Shown here: positions 7,825-16,084 of the stretch, piece by piece
How positions within the stretch are numbered: the stretch's first letter is position 1
How the letters are laid out: every line of letters begins with the position of its first letter
Assembly: GCA_001776975.1 (NCBI GenBank)
Contig: MFCS01000022.1
Span: 1 to 52,519, forward strand
Length of the DNA: 52,519 bases
Reading direction: 5' to 3'
Origin: Candidatus Daviesbacteria bacterium RIFCSPHIGHO2_01_FULL_41_45
Lineage (GTDB): Bacteria > Patescibacteriota > Microgenomatia > Daviesbacterales > UBA10151
Program-made: the position numbers and the translations under genes
Notes under the pieces: generated by a model
What the model saw: only the letters and a program-made list of their open reading frames with translations
Told to the model about the DNA's origin: nothing
The model's database searches: none

Positions 7825-9162
7825 GGCGTATTCAGTGGCTCGAACCTCACGGATAGCTGTAACTTTGATCTGACCTGGTACCACCACCTCTGCCCCAATT
7901 TTTTTGGCTATATCATAAGTTAATTTTGGCAGTTCAGCATCAGACACCCTCTCTGGGAAAACTATCACTCTAACCTCCCGCCCAGCAGCTACCGCAAAGG
8001 CTTTATCTACTCCCTCAAAAGAGGTGGCGATTTTTTCAATATCTTCAATCCGTTTCAAATACCCTTGGATGTCCTCCCGTCTAGCCCCCGGTCTACTCCC
8101 GGAGATAGCATCTGCCAGGTACGCTACAACTGACTCAACTGAGGAGAAGGGTTGATCCTCATGATGCTCTGCCACACAATTAATTACCTCTTGCGGTAAG
8201 TTATATTTCTTTAAGACCTGCACTCCCTTGTCAACATGGGTTCCCTCATCTGCATCCTCATAAGCTACTTTTCCAATATCATGCAACAAACAGGCCAACT
8301 TAACGATATTAACATTAGCTCCCAGCTCTGCAGCTAGGGCAATTCCAATCTTAGTCTCCTCAAGAGTATGCTGAATTAAATTCTGGCCATAAGAGTAGCG
8401 GTACTTAAATCTTCCTATCAGAGTTACTAGTTCAGCTGGTAAATTATAAACCCCAACCTGATGACACAACCGTTCTCCTTCTTGCAGCATAATTTTCTCA
8501 ATATCTTGTTTTGTAGCCTCGACAATTTCCTCAATTCTTTGTGGTTGGATTCTACCGTCTTTTAATAATCTCTCCAAGGATACTCTAGCAATTTCCCGTC
8601 TGACCGGATCAAATGAGGATAGGATCAACACCCCAGGTGTCTCATCCATTAATACGTCTACCCCTGTTGATTGCTCAAAAGTTCGGATATTTCTGCCTTC
8701 TTTGCCAATAATTCTTCCTTTGGTTTCTTCATCAGGTAAGGTAACTGTTGAGGTGGTGAACTCAGCTACATAATCGGTGAGTCCGTGCATCATGGCATCA
8801 GCCAAGAGCTCTTTGGATTTTTCATCAGTAGCTAGTTTAATCTGATCTTCAGCTTCTCTGATTTTTTTGGACACTTCTGAAGCTAAATCTTTTTCTAAAT
8901 TTTCCAGGAGTAATTTCTTAGCTTCTTCTAAAGAAATACTGGAAACTTTTTCTAACTTGGCAAGCAAATCTTGTCTGACTTTGTCAGATGCGTCTAATTT
9001 TTGGGCTAAGAGCTGGCTTTTTCCCTCATTTTGTCGCTCACGTTCTTCTAATATTCCCTCCCGTTTGGCAAGTTCAGCCTGTTTATCGGTTAAGTCAGAA
9101 TTGGATTGAAGAGTTTGCCCCGGGTCGGTCGAGGGATTAGATGAGCCAAAGGACTTTTGCAT
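7813..9162 (-). CDS. rny: Ribonuclease Y, lacking the N-terminal membrane anchor
   Basis: A 449-residue endoribonuclease of the RNase Y family, which starts mRNA decay. Order of domains: a charged coiled coil (residues about 20-120), a KH RNA-binding domain (GRIIGKEGRNIRTFEQSTGVD, about 148-168) and an HD domain with LACLLHDIGK (about 288-297) and AEHHED. The usual N-terminal transmembrane helix is absent: the protein starts MQKSFGSSNPSTDPGQ and only 29 bases separate it from recX, so no missing exon-like start is hidden. The start has GGAGA at 10 bases. Probably a cytosolic form. It ends the recA-recX-rny unit. Confidence 0.93.
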   Translation of the reverse strand: MQKSFGSSNPSTDPGQTLQSNSDLTDKQAELAKREGILEERERQNEGKSQLLAQKLDASDKVRQDLLAKLEKVSSISLEEAKKLLLENLEKDLASEVSKKIREAEDQIKLATDEKSKELLADAMMHGLTDYVAEFTTSTVTLPDEETKGRIIGKEGRNIRTFEQSTGVDVLMDETPGVLILSSFDPVRREIARVSLERLLKDGRIQPQRIEEIVEATKQDIEKIMLQEGERLCHQVGVYNLPAELVTLIGRFKYRYSYGQNLIQHTLEETKIGIALAAELGANVNIVKLACLLHDIGKVAYEDADEGTHVDKGVQVLKKYNLPQEVINCVAEHHEDQPFSSVESVVAYLADAISGSRPGARREDIQGYLKRIEDIEKIATSFEGVDKAFAVAAGREVRVIVFPERVSDAELPKLTYDIAKKIGAEVVVPGQIKVTAIREVRATEYALSS

Positions 9163-9191
9163 TCCAATTATTCTCCATAGCCCGTATTATA

Positions 9192-9842
9192 TCACTTTTT
9201 CAGGGTTCTCTCAACCACATCCTTGACCACCTCATATTCAAATCCTCTGCGTAGTAAAAACTCATAGGCTTTTTTTCTTGTTTCTTGGTAGGGAAGCTTT
9301 GACCATCTGGGCAATCTTTTTAATAAAACATCTTCTGCTGTCTGCTCCTGGCTACCTACTTTCTGATTTTCACTTATAACCTCCTCAATCAATTCTCTTC
9401 CCAGCCCTTTTTTAAAAAGCTCGGCCTTTACTAAATTTATTCCCCTCTTTTTTGACCGACTCTCTACCCAATTATTAGCAAACTGTAGGTCATTTAGCAT
9501 CCCCTTTTGGGTTAACTTCTCAACTAACCGATCTACCACTAAAGGGCTAAGCTCTTCTTTATCTTTTAACTTTCTTTTAAATGATAGGTTTCTTAAATAA
9601 TCTCTGACCTCTTTTTCGGATCTCTGTCTTATCCCAAACAGATAATACATCCTCTCCATTAACTTACCCACCTCCGCCTCAAAAAATAACTCAGTTAATA
9701 GACTCTCCTCAATGACCTTACCAGGAATTAAACGATACTCGACCACCAAGTCCTCATCAGCCCCAAAGGCAAATACTCCATCTAAAAAAACATTAAATCT
9801 TTGGGGATTATTTTTTTGGGGTAAAACCTCAGTAACTTTCAC
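9192..9842 (-). CDS. recX: RecX, regulator of RecA
   Basis: A 216-residue RecX protein, which binds RecA filaments and limits their growth. The N-terminus (MKVTEVLPQKNNPQRFNVFLDG) is typical of the longer Gram-positive type, followed by RQRSEKEVRDYLRNLSF and LTQKGMLNDLQFANNWVESRSKKRG, which are RecX repeats, and a C-terminal LLRRGFEYEVVKDVV repeat. The start is GTG, 8 bases after the recA stop, in the classical recA-recX arrangement. Confidence 0.9.
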   Translation of the reverse strand: MKVTEVLPQKNNPQRFNVFLDGVFAFGADEDLVVEYRLIPGKVIEESLLTELFFEAEVGKLMERMYYLFGIRQRSEKEVRDYLRNLSFKRKLKDKEELSPLVVDRLVEKLTQKGMLNDLQFANNWVESRSKKRGINLVKAELFKKGLGRELIEEVISENQKVGSQEQTAEDVLLKRLPRWSKLPYQETRKKAYEFLLRRGFEYEVVKDVVERTLKK

Positions 9843-9850
9843 TCAGAATA

Positions 9851-10936
9851 TTATCCTGCTTCCTCTACTACCGCTGCTCCGTTACCTACCTCATCCTTCT
9901 CTTCCTCACCCACCACTAATCTCTCTTTACCATCTTTATCCTTTTTACCCCAAGCAGCCCTGATATCTTTTTCCAACTTCTCAGACTCTTTGGGATTGTC
10001 TTTTAGATAACCAATCGCTGCTGCCCTACCTTGGCCAAGTAGTGTTTCTCCCCAGCGAATAAAGGCCCCTGCCTTAGTTAATATCCCCAGCTCAATACCC
10101 ACATCCAATAACTCTCCCTCGTGGGATATCCCATTTTCATCCATATCAAACTCCGCCATCCTAAATGGGGGAGCGACCTTATTTTTTACTACCTTAACCC
10201 GGTGCCGGGAACCAATCACCTTATCTCCGTCTTTAATATTTTCAATCCTTCTGATATCAAGTCTCACCGAAGCATAGAACTTTAAAGCTAGACCTCCGGG
10301 GGTAGTTTCAGGATTACCAAACATCACCCCAATTTTTTGCCTCAACTGATTAGTAAAAATTACCAAAGTGTTAGTATTTGAGACTGCCCCAGTTAATTTT
10401 CGCAGAGCCTGAGACATCAAACGAGCTTGGACACCCATTGAGGAGTCTCCCATCTCGCCCTCCAACTCTGACTTGGGAACCAAGGCTGCCACTGAATCAA
10501 TCACTACCACATCAATCCCACCAGATCGAATCAACGCCTCAGCTATCTCTAAACCCTGTTCACCAGTATCAGGTTGAGAGATCAATAATTCATCTAAATT
10601 AACTCCAATTTTTTGAGCCCGTTGCGGATCCAAGGCATGCTCAGCATCTATAAACGCTGCCACCCCACCCTTTTTTTGAGCCTCAGAGATAACATGCAAA
10701 CAAAAAGTGGTCTTACCAGAGGCCTCTGGACCAAAAATCTCCACAATTCGCCCTTTGGGTAATCCACCCACACCTAAAGCTAGATCAGCAGCAATGGAAC
10801 CAGTGGAAATCACCTGGGTAGTTAATCTCTCAGCTCTTTCTCCAAGCCTCATTATTGAACCGGTGCCATAGGTCTTTTGAATCTGCTGCATTGCAGTAGC
10901 AATAGCAGCCCGGCGAGCATCCATATCAGCAGTCAT
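9851..10936 (-). CDS. recA: Recombinase RecA
   Basis: A 361-residue RecA, the strand-exchange protein of homologous recombination. Visible are Walker A (GPEASGKTT, about residues 69-77), the catalytic [10 protein letters not shown] (about 95-104), Walker B ([12 protein letters not shown]), the L2 loop region [20 protein letters not shown] and the C-terminal domain ending in an acidic tail ([10 protein letters not shown]). Its length is normal. The start ATG at 10936 precedes [15 protein letters not shown]. The 80-base gap upstream holds copy 3 of the palindrome (11001-11014) about 65 bases before the start, the only recognisable control site. Confidence 0.97.
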   Translation of the reverse strand: MTADMDARRAAIATAMQQIQKTYGTGSIMRLGERAERLTTQVISTGSIAADLALGVGGLPKGRIVEIFGPEASGKTTFCLHVISEAQKKGGVAAFIDAEHALDPQRAQKIGVNLDELLISQPDTGEQGLEIAEALIRSGGIDVVVIDSVAALVPKSELEGEMGDSSMGVQARLMSQALRKLTGAVSNTNTLVIFTNQLRQKIGVMFGNPETTPGGLALKFYASVRLDIRRIENIKDGDKVIGSRHRVKVVKNKVAPPFRMAEFDMDENGISHEGELLDVGIELGILTKAGAFIRWGETLLGQGRAAAIGYLKDNPKESEKLEKDIRAAWGKKDKDGKERLVVGEEEKDEVGNGAAVVEEAG

Positions 10937-11000
10937 AATTAAATTTACCTTAGCAAATTAAAAACCGCAAAGCAATATATCAGATTTGTGTTATTTCGAT

Positions 11001-11014
11001 GTATGGATACATAT
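11001..11014. promoter_or_regulatory. Palindromic element copy 3, upstream of recA
   Basis: GTATGGATACATAT, within the perfect palindrome ATGTATGGATACAT, lies in the recA upstream region, between recA and the stop of the methyltransferase gene. It matches the copies at 6621-6634 and 5791-5804 in 12 to 13 of 14 bases. It could be an operator for the TrpR-like protein, a damage-response site or a dispersed repeat. Confidence 0.5.
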
Positions 11015-11016
11015 CA

Positions 11017-11901
11017 TTATGCTTCCCTACTCCACCTAGCGAAAATTCCAGTTGATAATAATCTGTGATTAGTCTCTTCTTTTAAAACCAGTTCCCCTGC
11101 CTCTATTCCCCCACCAAACCCGCTAAAGACATCTTTTAAAACGTTTTCTAACATTAAATGTGAAGCGCTAATGGCATAAGCATTAACAATTAAAAAGAGT
11201 GGCTTGGCGGACAGGAGATTTTTACAGGCATCCATTAATTTTGGGAAATGAGTCTCAAACTCCCACCTTTCTCCGTTTGGCCCATGTCCAAAGCTTGGTG
11301 GATCAAGTATTATCCCATCATATTTTACGCCTCTTTTAAACTCTCTGTGAATAAATTTTAAACAATCATCCAAAATCCATCTAATCCCCTGCAGATCTAA
11401 CTGAGAAGCAGATTGATTCTCCTTGGCCCAACCAATAGCTGGGCGGGAGGCATCAACGTGCGTCACCCTAGCTCCAGCTTTTGTGGCTACAAGTGAGGCG
11501 ATACCGGTGTAGGCAAAAAGATTGAGGATTTGTGGCTTATTACCTGATTTAACTCTGGCAGTTATTAGTCTTTCCATCCAATCCCAATGAATGGCCTGCT
11601 CTGGAAAGACACCAGTGTGTTTAAAAGGTGTTAATTTACAATAAAATGTTATATCTTTATACCTCATTAACCATTTTTGAGGAACGCTCCCCTTAAACCA
11701 CCTATCTTGAGAGTTGCCACCCTCCTTAAAAGTAGCGCTAGCTTTTTTCCACTCCGATTCTGGTAAATGTAGTTTCCATAAAGCCTGCGGGTCGGGACGG
11801 GATAGGATAAACTGTCCAAATTTTTCCAACCTTTTACCATTACCACTGTCTAGTAATGAGTACTCCGGCAGGAGATCTTTATCTAAAATGAAAAGGCTCA
11901 T
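11017..11901 (-). CDS. Class I SAM-dependent methyltransferase, RlmI/RlmK-like
   Basis: A 294-residue Rossmann-fold methyltransferase of the COG1092 type that includes 23S rRNA cytosine-C5 methyltransferases. The SAM-binding motif I is ILNLFAYTGIASLVATKAGARVTHVD (about residues 124-149) and the catalytic-site motif is YDGIILDPPSFGHG (about 194-207). It lacks the PUA domain and cysteines expected of RlmI, so it is closer to short RlmK-C-terminal-like forms; rRNA is the likely but unproven substrate. A TATAAT close to the ATG suggests a leaderless message. Confidence 0.85.
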   Translation of the reverse strand: MSLFILDKDLLPEYSLLDSGNGKRLEKFGQFILSRPDPQALWKLHLPESEWKKASATFKEGGNSQDRWFKGSVPQKWLMRYKDITFYCKLTPFKHTGVFPEQAIHWDWMERLITARVKSGNKPQILNLFAYTGIASLVATKAGARVTHVDASRPAIGWAKENQSASQLDLQGIRWILDDCLKFIHREFKRGVKYDGIILDPPSFGHGPNGERWEFETHFPKLMDACKNLLSAKPLFLIVNAYAISASHLMLENVLKDVFSGFGGGIEAGELVLKEETNHRLLSTGIFARWSREA

Positions 11902-11910
11902 TATATGAAT

Positions 11911-11987
11911 TATACGTGGGAGGATGCCAAAATACTATTTCACGTATACTTCCTTTACACCCCTTCTTTTACACCCTTGGGGTGTAA
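11911..11987. repeat. Nested inverted repeats between the methyltransferase and tRNA-Pro
   Basis: Two structures share this gap. TATACGTG (11911-11918) is repeated inverted as CACGTATA (11941-11948). TTACACCCC (11955-11963) and TTACACCC (11969-11976) can each pair with GGGGTGTAA (11979-11987), giving mutually exclusive hairpins. Neither is followed by a T tract in either direction, so these are not simple terminators. Confidence 0.55.
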
Positions 11988-12021
11988 CAGCCTGCAACAA
12001 GAAATTACTATGAATTTTCTG

Positions 12022-12093
12022 TCGGGGTGACAGGAATTGGACCTGCTACTTCTCGACCCCCAGCCGAGCGTTCTACCGATGAACTACACCCCG
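12022..12093 (-). tRNA. tRNA-Pro (anticodon GGG)
   Basis: A 72-base cloverleaf: acceptor CGGGGTG/CACCCCG (C1-G72 as usual for proline tRNAs), D stem GTTC/GAAC with loop ATCGGTA, anticodon stem CTCGG/TCGAG around the loop CTGGGGG, giving anticodon GGG (reads CCC), variable loop AAGTA, T stem GCAGG/CCTGT. CCA is not encoded. Unusual: the T loop is TCCAATT, with C where the nearly universal U55 (pseudouridine) should be. It starts 1 base after the stop of the upstream membrane-protein gene. Confidence 0.92.
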
Positions 12094-12094
12094 T

Positions 12095-12673
12095 TTATTC
12101 AACCACAATCTCCCCAAGCTCCTTTTGAGTTGGATTACAGTAATCCAGCTTTATAGGAAAAGAGCCGGTACCGGTAAATCTCATTTTTATTACCTGTCCC
12201 TCTCCCACCTCATACCTTTGTTTATTGATAAATACACAGTAATCCTGAGGAATATCAGAAAACCTAAAACCATATAATACCCCTCTTTTCAAAGATGATC
12301 GTTTACTCCCTGGGATCATATTTATTACTGTCTCTACATCAGTTTGTGTAGCAATACTACTATCAAACGCCGTCACCTTAACATCCTCACCTAAAACATC
12401 CTCAGTTTTTTGGTTAATTACCCCCATCACACTCTCTGTTTTATCTTTGATCTCTTTTCTGAAATTATCTCTTGACTCCTCTATTAAAACTCTGGGGTAA
12501 TCAGCCACCGATCTCGCTCCTAAAACCTGCTCTTTTAATTTAACTACCGAATCTACCCAGGATGGAGTAGGAAGTTGTTTTTGAGAACCCCAAAAAAACC
12601 AACCCACCACCACCAAACAAACTATAAATATAATTAAGACTACCCACTGCCACATTAATTCTATCATAGCCAT
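12095..12673 (-). CDS. Membrane-anchored protein of unknown function
   Basis: A 192-residue protein with a single N-terminal anchor (residues 8-29, WQWVVLIIFIVCLVVVGWFFWG). A helical stalk (residues 40-95) leads to a C-terminal beta-rich domain (about 125-190) with two Cys, in QDYCVFINKQRYEV and IKLDYCNPTQ, which could pair outside the cell. Not recognised. It is divergent from the SIMPL gene and the 25-base gap must hold both starts. Its stop lies directly beside tRNA-Pro, so both probably share a transcript. Confidence 0.75.
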   Translation of the reverse strand: MAMIELMWQWVVLIIFIVCLVVVGWFFWGSQKQLPTPSWVDSVVKLKEQVLGARSVADYPRVLIEESRDNFRKEIKDKTESVMGVINQKTEDVLGEDVKVTAFDSSIATQTDVETVINMIPGSKRSSLKRGVLYGFRFSDIPQDYCVFINKQRYEVGEGQVIKMRFTGTGSFPIKLDYCNPTQKELGEIVVE

Positions 12674-12698
12674 ATTTTCATCTGTTATACTAGTAGAT

Positions 12699-13439
12699 GT
12701 GATACCTCAAGCTCTTTCACCATTCATAACCTTACTGACATTTTTTCTCCTGTTGTTTGGCTACACCAAGATAGTTGGGCCGATCCCTTTTTCTGTTGAT
12801 TCAGTCACCACCCAAAAATCAGATACTTTTCAAGTAACTGGGGAAGGAAAAACATCTGTCTTGCCAGATGTCGCAGTAGTTAGTGTGGGAGTAACAGCTG
12901 GTGGTTCAACTGTCAAAATTGCCCAGGATACAATCAACAGCAATATTAACAAAGTGACTGAGGCCATTAAAAAACTGGGCGTAGCCTATCAAGATATTCA
13001 AACCCAAAACTACTCAGTTAACCCAAACTATGATTTTAAAGAGGGATCTCAACGGGTTAATGGTTATCAGGCTAATACCAATTTATCAGTTAAAATCAGA
13101 GATCTGGAGAAGGTTAACCTAGTGATTGATACCGCTACTGGGAATGGAGCTAATCAGGTAGGCGGTATCATTTTTGAGGCATCTGATAAATCTAAAGCAG
13201 AGGATTCAGCTAGGGAAAAAGCGGTTCAGCAAGCTAAAGATAAGGCACAGTCAGCTGCCAAGATAGCCGGCTTCTCTTTAGGTAGAATTATAAATTATTC
13301 TGAAAACTTGAATAGTATTCGTCCAGCGATATCTTTAAGAGGTGTGGCTATGGGAGCAGCTGATGAAAAATCTACCCAGATTGAGTCAGGAACAAACGAG
13401 GTGATAGTGACCGTCACTTTAAGCTACGAGATTAAATAA
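12699..13439 (+). CDS. SIMPL (DUF541) domain exported protein
   Basis: A 246-residue envelope protein with an N-terminal signal anchor (residues 7-28) and one SIMPL/DUF541 domain from about residue 47 to 245 (FQVTGEGKTSVLPDVAVVSVGV, then TQNYSVNPNYDF, YQANTNLSVKIRDLEKVNLVIDTATGNGANQVGGIIFE, ending VIVTVTLSYEIK). SIMPL proteins such as E. coli YggE are linked to stress tolerance, and oligomerise in the envelope. The start is GTG only 7 bases after a TATACT box (12686-12691), indicating a leaderless transcript. Confidence 0.9.
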   Translation: MIPQALSPFITLLTFFLLLFGYTKIVGPIPFSVDSVTTQKSDTFQVTGEGKTSVLPDVAVVSVGVTAGGSTVKIAQDTINSNINKVTEAIKKLGVAYQDIQTQNYSVNPNYDFKEGSQRVNGYQANTNLSVKIRDLEKVNLVIDTATGNGANQVGGIIFEASDKSKAEDSAREKAVQQAKDKAQSAAKIAGFSLGRIINYSENLNSIRPAISLRGVAMGAADEKSTQIESGTNEVIVTVTLSYEIK

Positions 13440-13454
13440 CTGCACATACCCTTT

Positions 13455-14090
13455 ATGGACAAAATTCAACAATTAGCAGATTTAAAAAAACGAATGGAGG
13501 AGGATAAGGATTTACCTCTCAGAGATACAGCTACCCAATTAGTTTTTGGTGAGGGAAATCCAGACAGTAAGATTTATTTTTTAGGTGAGGCTCCGGGATT
13601 TCACGAGGATAAACACGGTAGACCTTTTATTGGCATGGCAGGAAAACTACTAACTCAAACCCTAGAAGAAATAGGTTTAAAAAGAGAGGCTGTTTATATC
13701 TCCAATGTAGTGCGGTTTAGACCACCAGAAAATAGAGACCCCAGCCCTGAGGAGTTAACTGCTTTTGCTCCATATATTGATGAGGAAATCGCTGTTATTA
13801 ATCCTAAAATAATTGTTACCTTGGGACGGTTTTCTATGGGAAAATTTATCCCTGATGTTAAAATATCCCAGGTTCATGGCCAACCCAGAACTGTAAATTA
13901 TCAAGGAAAAGAGTACTTACTTGTTCCCATGTACCACCCGGCAGCAGCCCTAAGAGCAACCAGTATGATGAACCAATTTAAAAAGGATTTTCAGGTCTTA
14001 AAAACTTTACTAGAAGCTCCCACTCCAACTAAAAATGTAGAACAAAAAGCAGCTAATTCTCAGGATACCCAACAACTAATCTTACTTTAA
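13455..14090 (+). CDS. Uracil-DNA glycosylase, family 4-like, without Fe-S cysteines
   Basis: A 211-residue member of the uracil-DNA glycosylase superfamily, starting base-excision repair at deaminated cytosine. Motif 1 is FLGEAPGFHEDKHGRPFIGMAGKLL (about residues 43-67) and motif 2 is PMYHPAAAL (about 156-164). In family 4 enzymes four Cys hold a 4Fe-4S cluster; here the protein has no Cys at all. The usual NVVKCRPP is NVVRFRPP and the second site reads ELTAFAPYI. The C-terminal 30 residues are a polar tail. It follows the SIMPL gene by 15 bases on the same strand. Confidence 0.9.
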   Translation: MDKIQQLADLKKRMEEDKDLPLRDTATQLVFGEGNPDSKIYFLGEAPGFHEDKHGRPFIGMAGKLLTQTLEEIGLKREAVYISNVVRFRPPENRDPSPEELTAFAPYIDEEIAVINPKIIVTLGRFSMGKFIPDVKISQVHGQPRTVNYQGKEYLLVPMYHPAAALRATSMMNQFKKDFQVLKTLLEAPTPTKNVEQKAANSQDTQQLILL

Positions 14091-14094
14091 AAAA

Positions 14095-15519
14095 TTAATC
14101 TAGAGCAGTAGTATTGACACCTTTATCCCACTCAATTTCTGAATATTTTTTTAACATCTCTTTTAATACTTTTTTAATCTCTTCATATTTTTCTTTCGTT
14201 TTGGCCTCAAATTTAACGGTAATATACGGACCATTTTGAGAGGCCCTAATGATCGCCATGTGATCTGGTGTGTCTACTCTCACTCCATCAATAGTCACAT
14301 ACTCTCCGTGTGGCCAGATACTTTTGAACTCCTGTTGAATCTTATCCTCAATAAACTGAAACTTAATATCATCGGCTAAACCAAACTTAATTTCCGGACT
14401 ACTAACATACTCCGGTAGTTCGTCTGCAACTTGGCCCAAGGTTTTCCCTACCCGCTCTAAATACTGAAGCAACCGCAAACAGGCATAAGCTGCATCATCG
14501 TGACCATAGAAATTGTCCATAAAGAAAATATGTCCCGATAACTCTCCCCCAAACGGTGAACGCTCCTCCTTAATTTTAGCTTTAATATATGAATGTCCAG
14601 TTTTCCAGATCACGGGTACCCCACCAGCATTTTTAACTGTATCGCTAACCTGGCGTGAACACAAAGCATTGTAAACAATTGACGCACCGGGCATTGTATC
14701 TAATACATCTTTGGCAAAAATTGCAACGATTGAATCCATCCAAAACACCCGCCCGTTTTCGTCAACTACTGACATCCGATCACCATCTGTATCATAGGCA
14801 AACCCTATATCTGCCCTAGTTTTCTTGACTCCTTCTGCCAGACGCTGCAAAACTTCCACTTCAGTCGGATCAGGGGTTCCCACTGGGAAATTCCCATCTA
14901 AATTAGTATTCTGCTCAAACACCTCACAACCAGCTTCTCTAAATATGGTTGGGTAAAATATTCCCGGTGTTGTACAAGAAGCATCCACTACAATTTTCCA
15001 TTTTTTCTTTAAATCAAAGTGTTTGAGAATATCTTTTTTATAGTCTGGGAAAATATCATCTTCCTTATTTTCACCCTTAACTTCTGCCTCCACTAGCTTA
15101 TCCTCTTCAATTAACTTCCTTAGATTTTGCAGTTCATCCGCTAACATAGTATCTGAATATCCAACCCCCAACTTTAATCCATTAAAGTCTTTAGGATTAT
15201 GTGAGGCTGTAACCATCGCTCCAGCCTTAGATTTAAAATGATAGCTGGAAAAGTAGACAATTTGACTTAAGGATAAACCAAGATCAAAGGTGTTTATTCC
15301 AGCATCATTTAAGCCAGAGATAAAAGCTTGGGAATATTTTTCACTAGTTAGACGATTGTCCCTACCAACAGCTGATTCCTTAATTCGTCGTTGTTGTAAG
15401 AAGGTGCCATAAGCTCTCCCCAGAGTATAATAGACATCTTCGTTTAAATCTTCCCCCACAACACCCCGGATATCATATCCACGAAAGATCTTGGGGTTAA
15501 CTTTTGACAGTTGATACAT
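14095..15519 (-). CDS. manB: Phosphomannomutase/phosphoglucomutase
   Basis: A 474-residue alpha-D-phosphohexomutase that interconverts hexose 1- and 6-phosphates for sugar-nucleotide synthesis. Key motifs: FRGYDIRGVVGED near the N-terminus, the phosphoserine loop VTASHNPKDFNGLKLG (about residues 105-120), the metal-binding DTDGDRM (about 247-253), the sugar-binding GGELSGH (about 328-334) and a C-terminal phosphate-binding domain. Upstream in-frame starts exist (ATG 15537, TTG 15564), but none has a Shine-Dalgarno and MYQLSKVNPKIFRGYDIRG fits the family. Which sugar it prefers cannot be read; the symbol is given for the family. Confidence 0.88.
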   Translation of the reverse strand: MYQLSKVNPKIFRGYDIRGVVGEDLNEDVYYTLGRAYGTFLQQRRIKESAVGRDNRLTSEKYSQAFISGLNDAGINTFDLGLSLSQIVYFSSYHFKSKAGAMVTASHNPKDFNGLKLGVGYSDTMLADELQNLRKLIEEDKLVEAEVKGENKEDDIFPDYKKDILKHFDLKKKWKIVVDASCTTPGIFYPTIFREAGCEVFEQNTNLDGNFPVGTPDPTEVEVLQRLAEGVKKTRADIGFAYDTDGDRMSVVDENGRVFWMDSIVAIFAKDVLDTMPGASIVYNALCSRQVSDTVKNAGGVPVIWKTGHSYIKAKIKEERSPFGGELSGHIFFMDNFYGHDDAAYACLRLLQYLERVGKTLGQVADELPEYVSSPEIKFGLADDIKFQFIEDKIQQEFKSIWPHGEYVTIDGVRVDTPDHMAIIRASQNGPYITVKFEAKTKEKYEEIKKVLKEMLKKYSEIEWDKGVNTTALD

Positions 15520-15568
15520 ACCGGCAACAAAGGTCATGGTATCACAGAATATCTTATTGTCCAATTAT

Positions 15569-16084
15569 CTATTTTAAAACTCTCTTTTGGAGTAACTTGG
15601 GTAACCGTTTTAAAGTATCATAAATCACCGGTAACTCCAGATAATCTATACCCAAAGCCACCCAGGCTAAAAACCCCGGGATCCCTACTCCCTCAACCCC
15701 AAGATAATTTAAAACATACTCATCAGTGATCCAAAAAAGGTGAAGCCATTGGGAGTTAATTAAAAACAAATACAACAATCCATGAAGAATTCTACCGGAT
15801 CTGACATCATTTAAATAGATTAAAGAGGTGGCAATAATAGCCGGTATCTCCATATAATCTACCAATAGAATTAAAAACTCCCAAACTCCAGTTAGCTCAA
15901 AATGCCCCGCTCCAGTTAATTTTAAGGAGACAACATGAGCAGATAACCAATACAAGTGAACTAATTGGAGAGTAAAAAGCACTGCTGCTAAAGCAGTATT
16001 AAAAAATAAATGTTTGTTATACCAAGTCCAAAAGATTTTAAACAATTTTCTCCCAGGGAAATTCATCCCTACCAAAATGTCCAT
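15569..16084 (-). CDS. Polytopic membrane protein with two DYxExP motifs
   Basis: A 171-residue protein with about four hydrophobic segments (residues roughly 27-50, 66-90, 95-115 and 130-150). The segments LILLVDYMEIPAIIATSLIYL and ALGIDYLELPVIYDTL look like internal repeats, each carrying Asp-Tyr-X-Glu-X-Pro; Trp and His are frequent. No family is recognised. Its ATG at 16084 lies inside the metK reading frame, overlapping by 47 bases; the alternative ATG at 16066 still overlaps by 29. It is probably translated from the metK message. Confidence 0.7.
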   Translation of the reverse strand: MDILVGMNFPGRKLFKIFWTWYNKHLFFNTALAAVLFTLQLVHLYWLSAHVVSLKLTGAGHFELTGVWEFLILLVDYMEIPAIIATSLIYLNDVRSGRILHGLLYLFLINSQWLHLFWITDEYVLNYLGVEGVGIPGFLAWVALGIDYLELPVIYDTLKRLPKLLQKRVLK

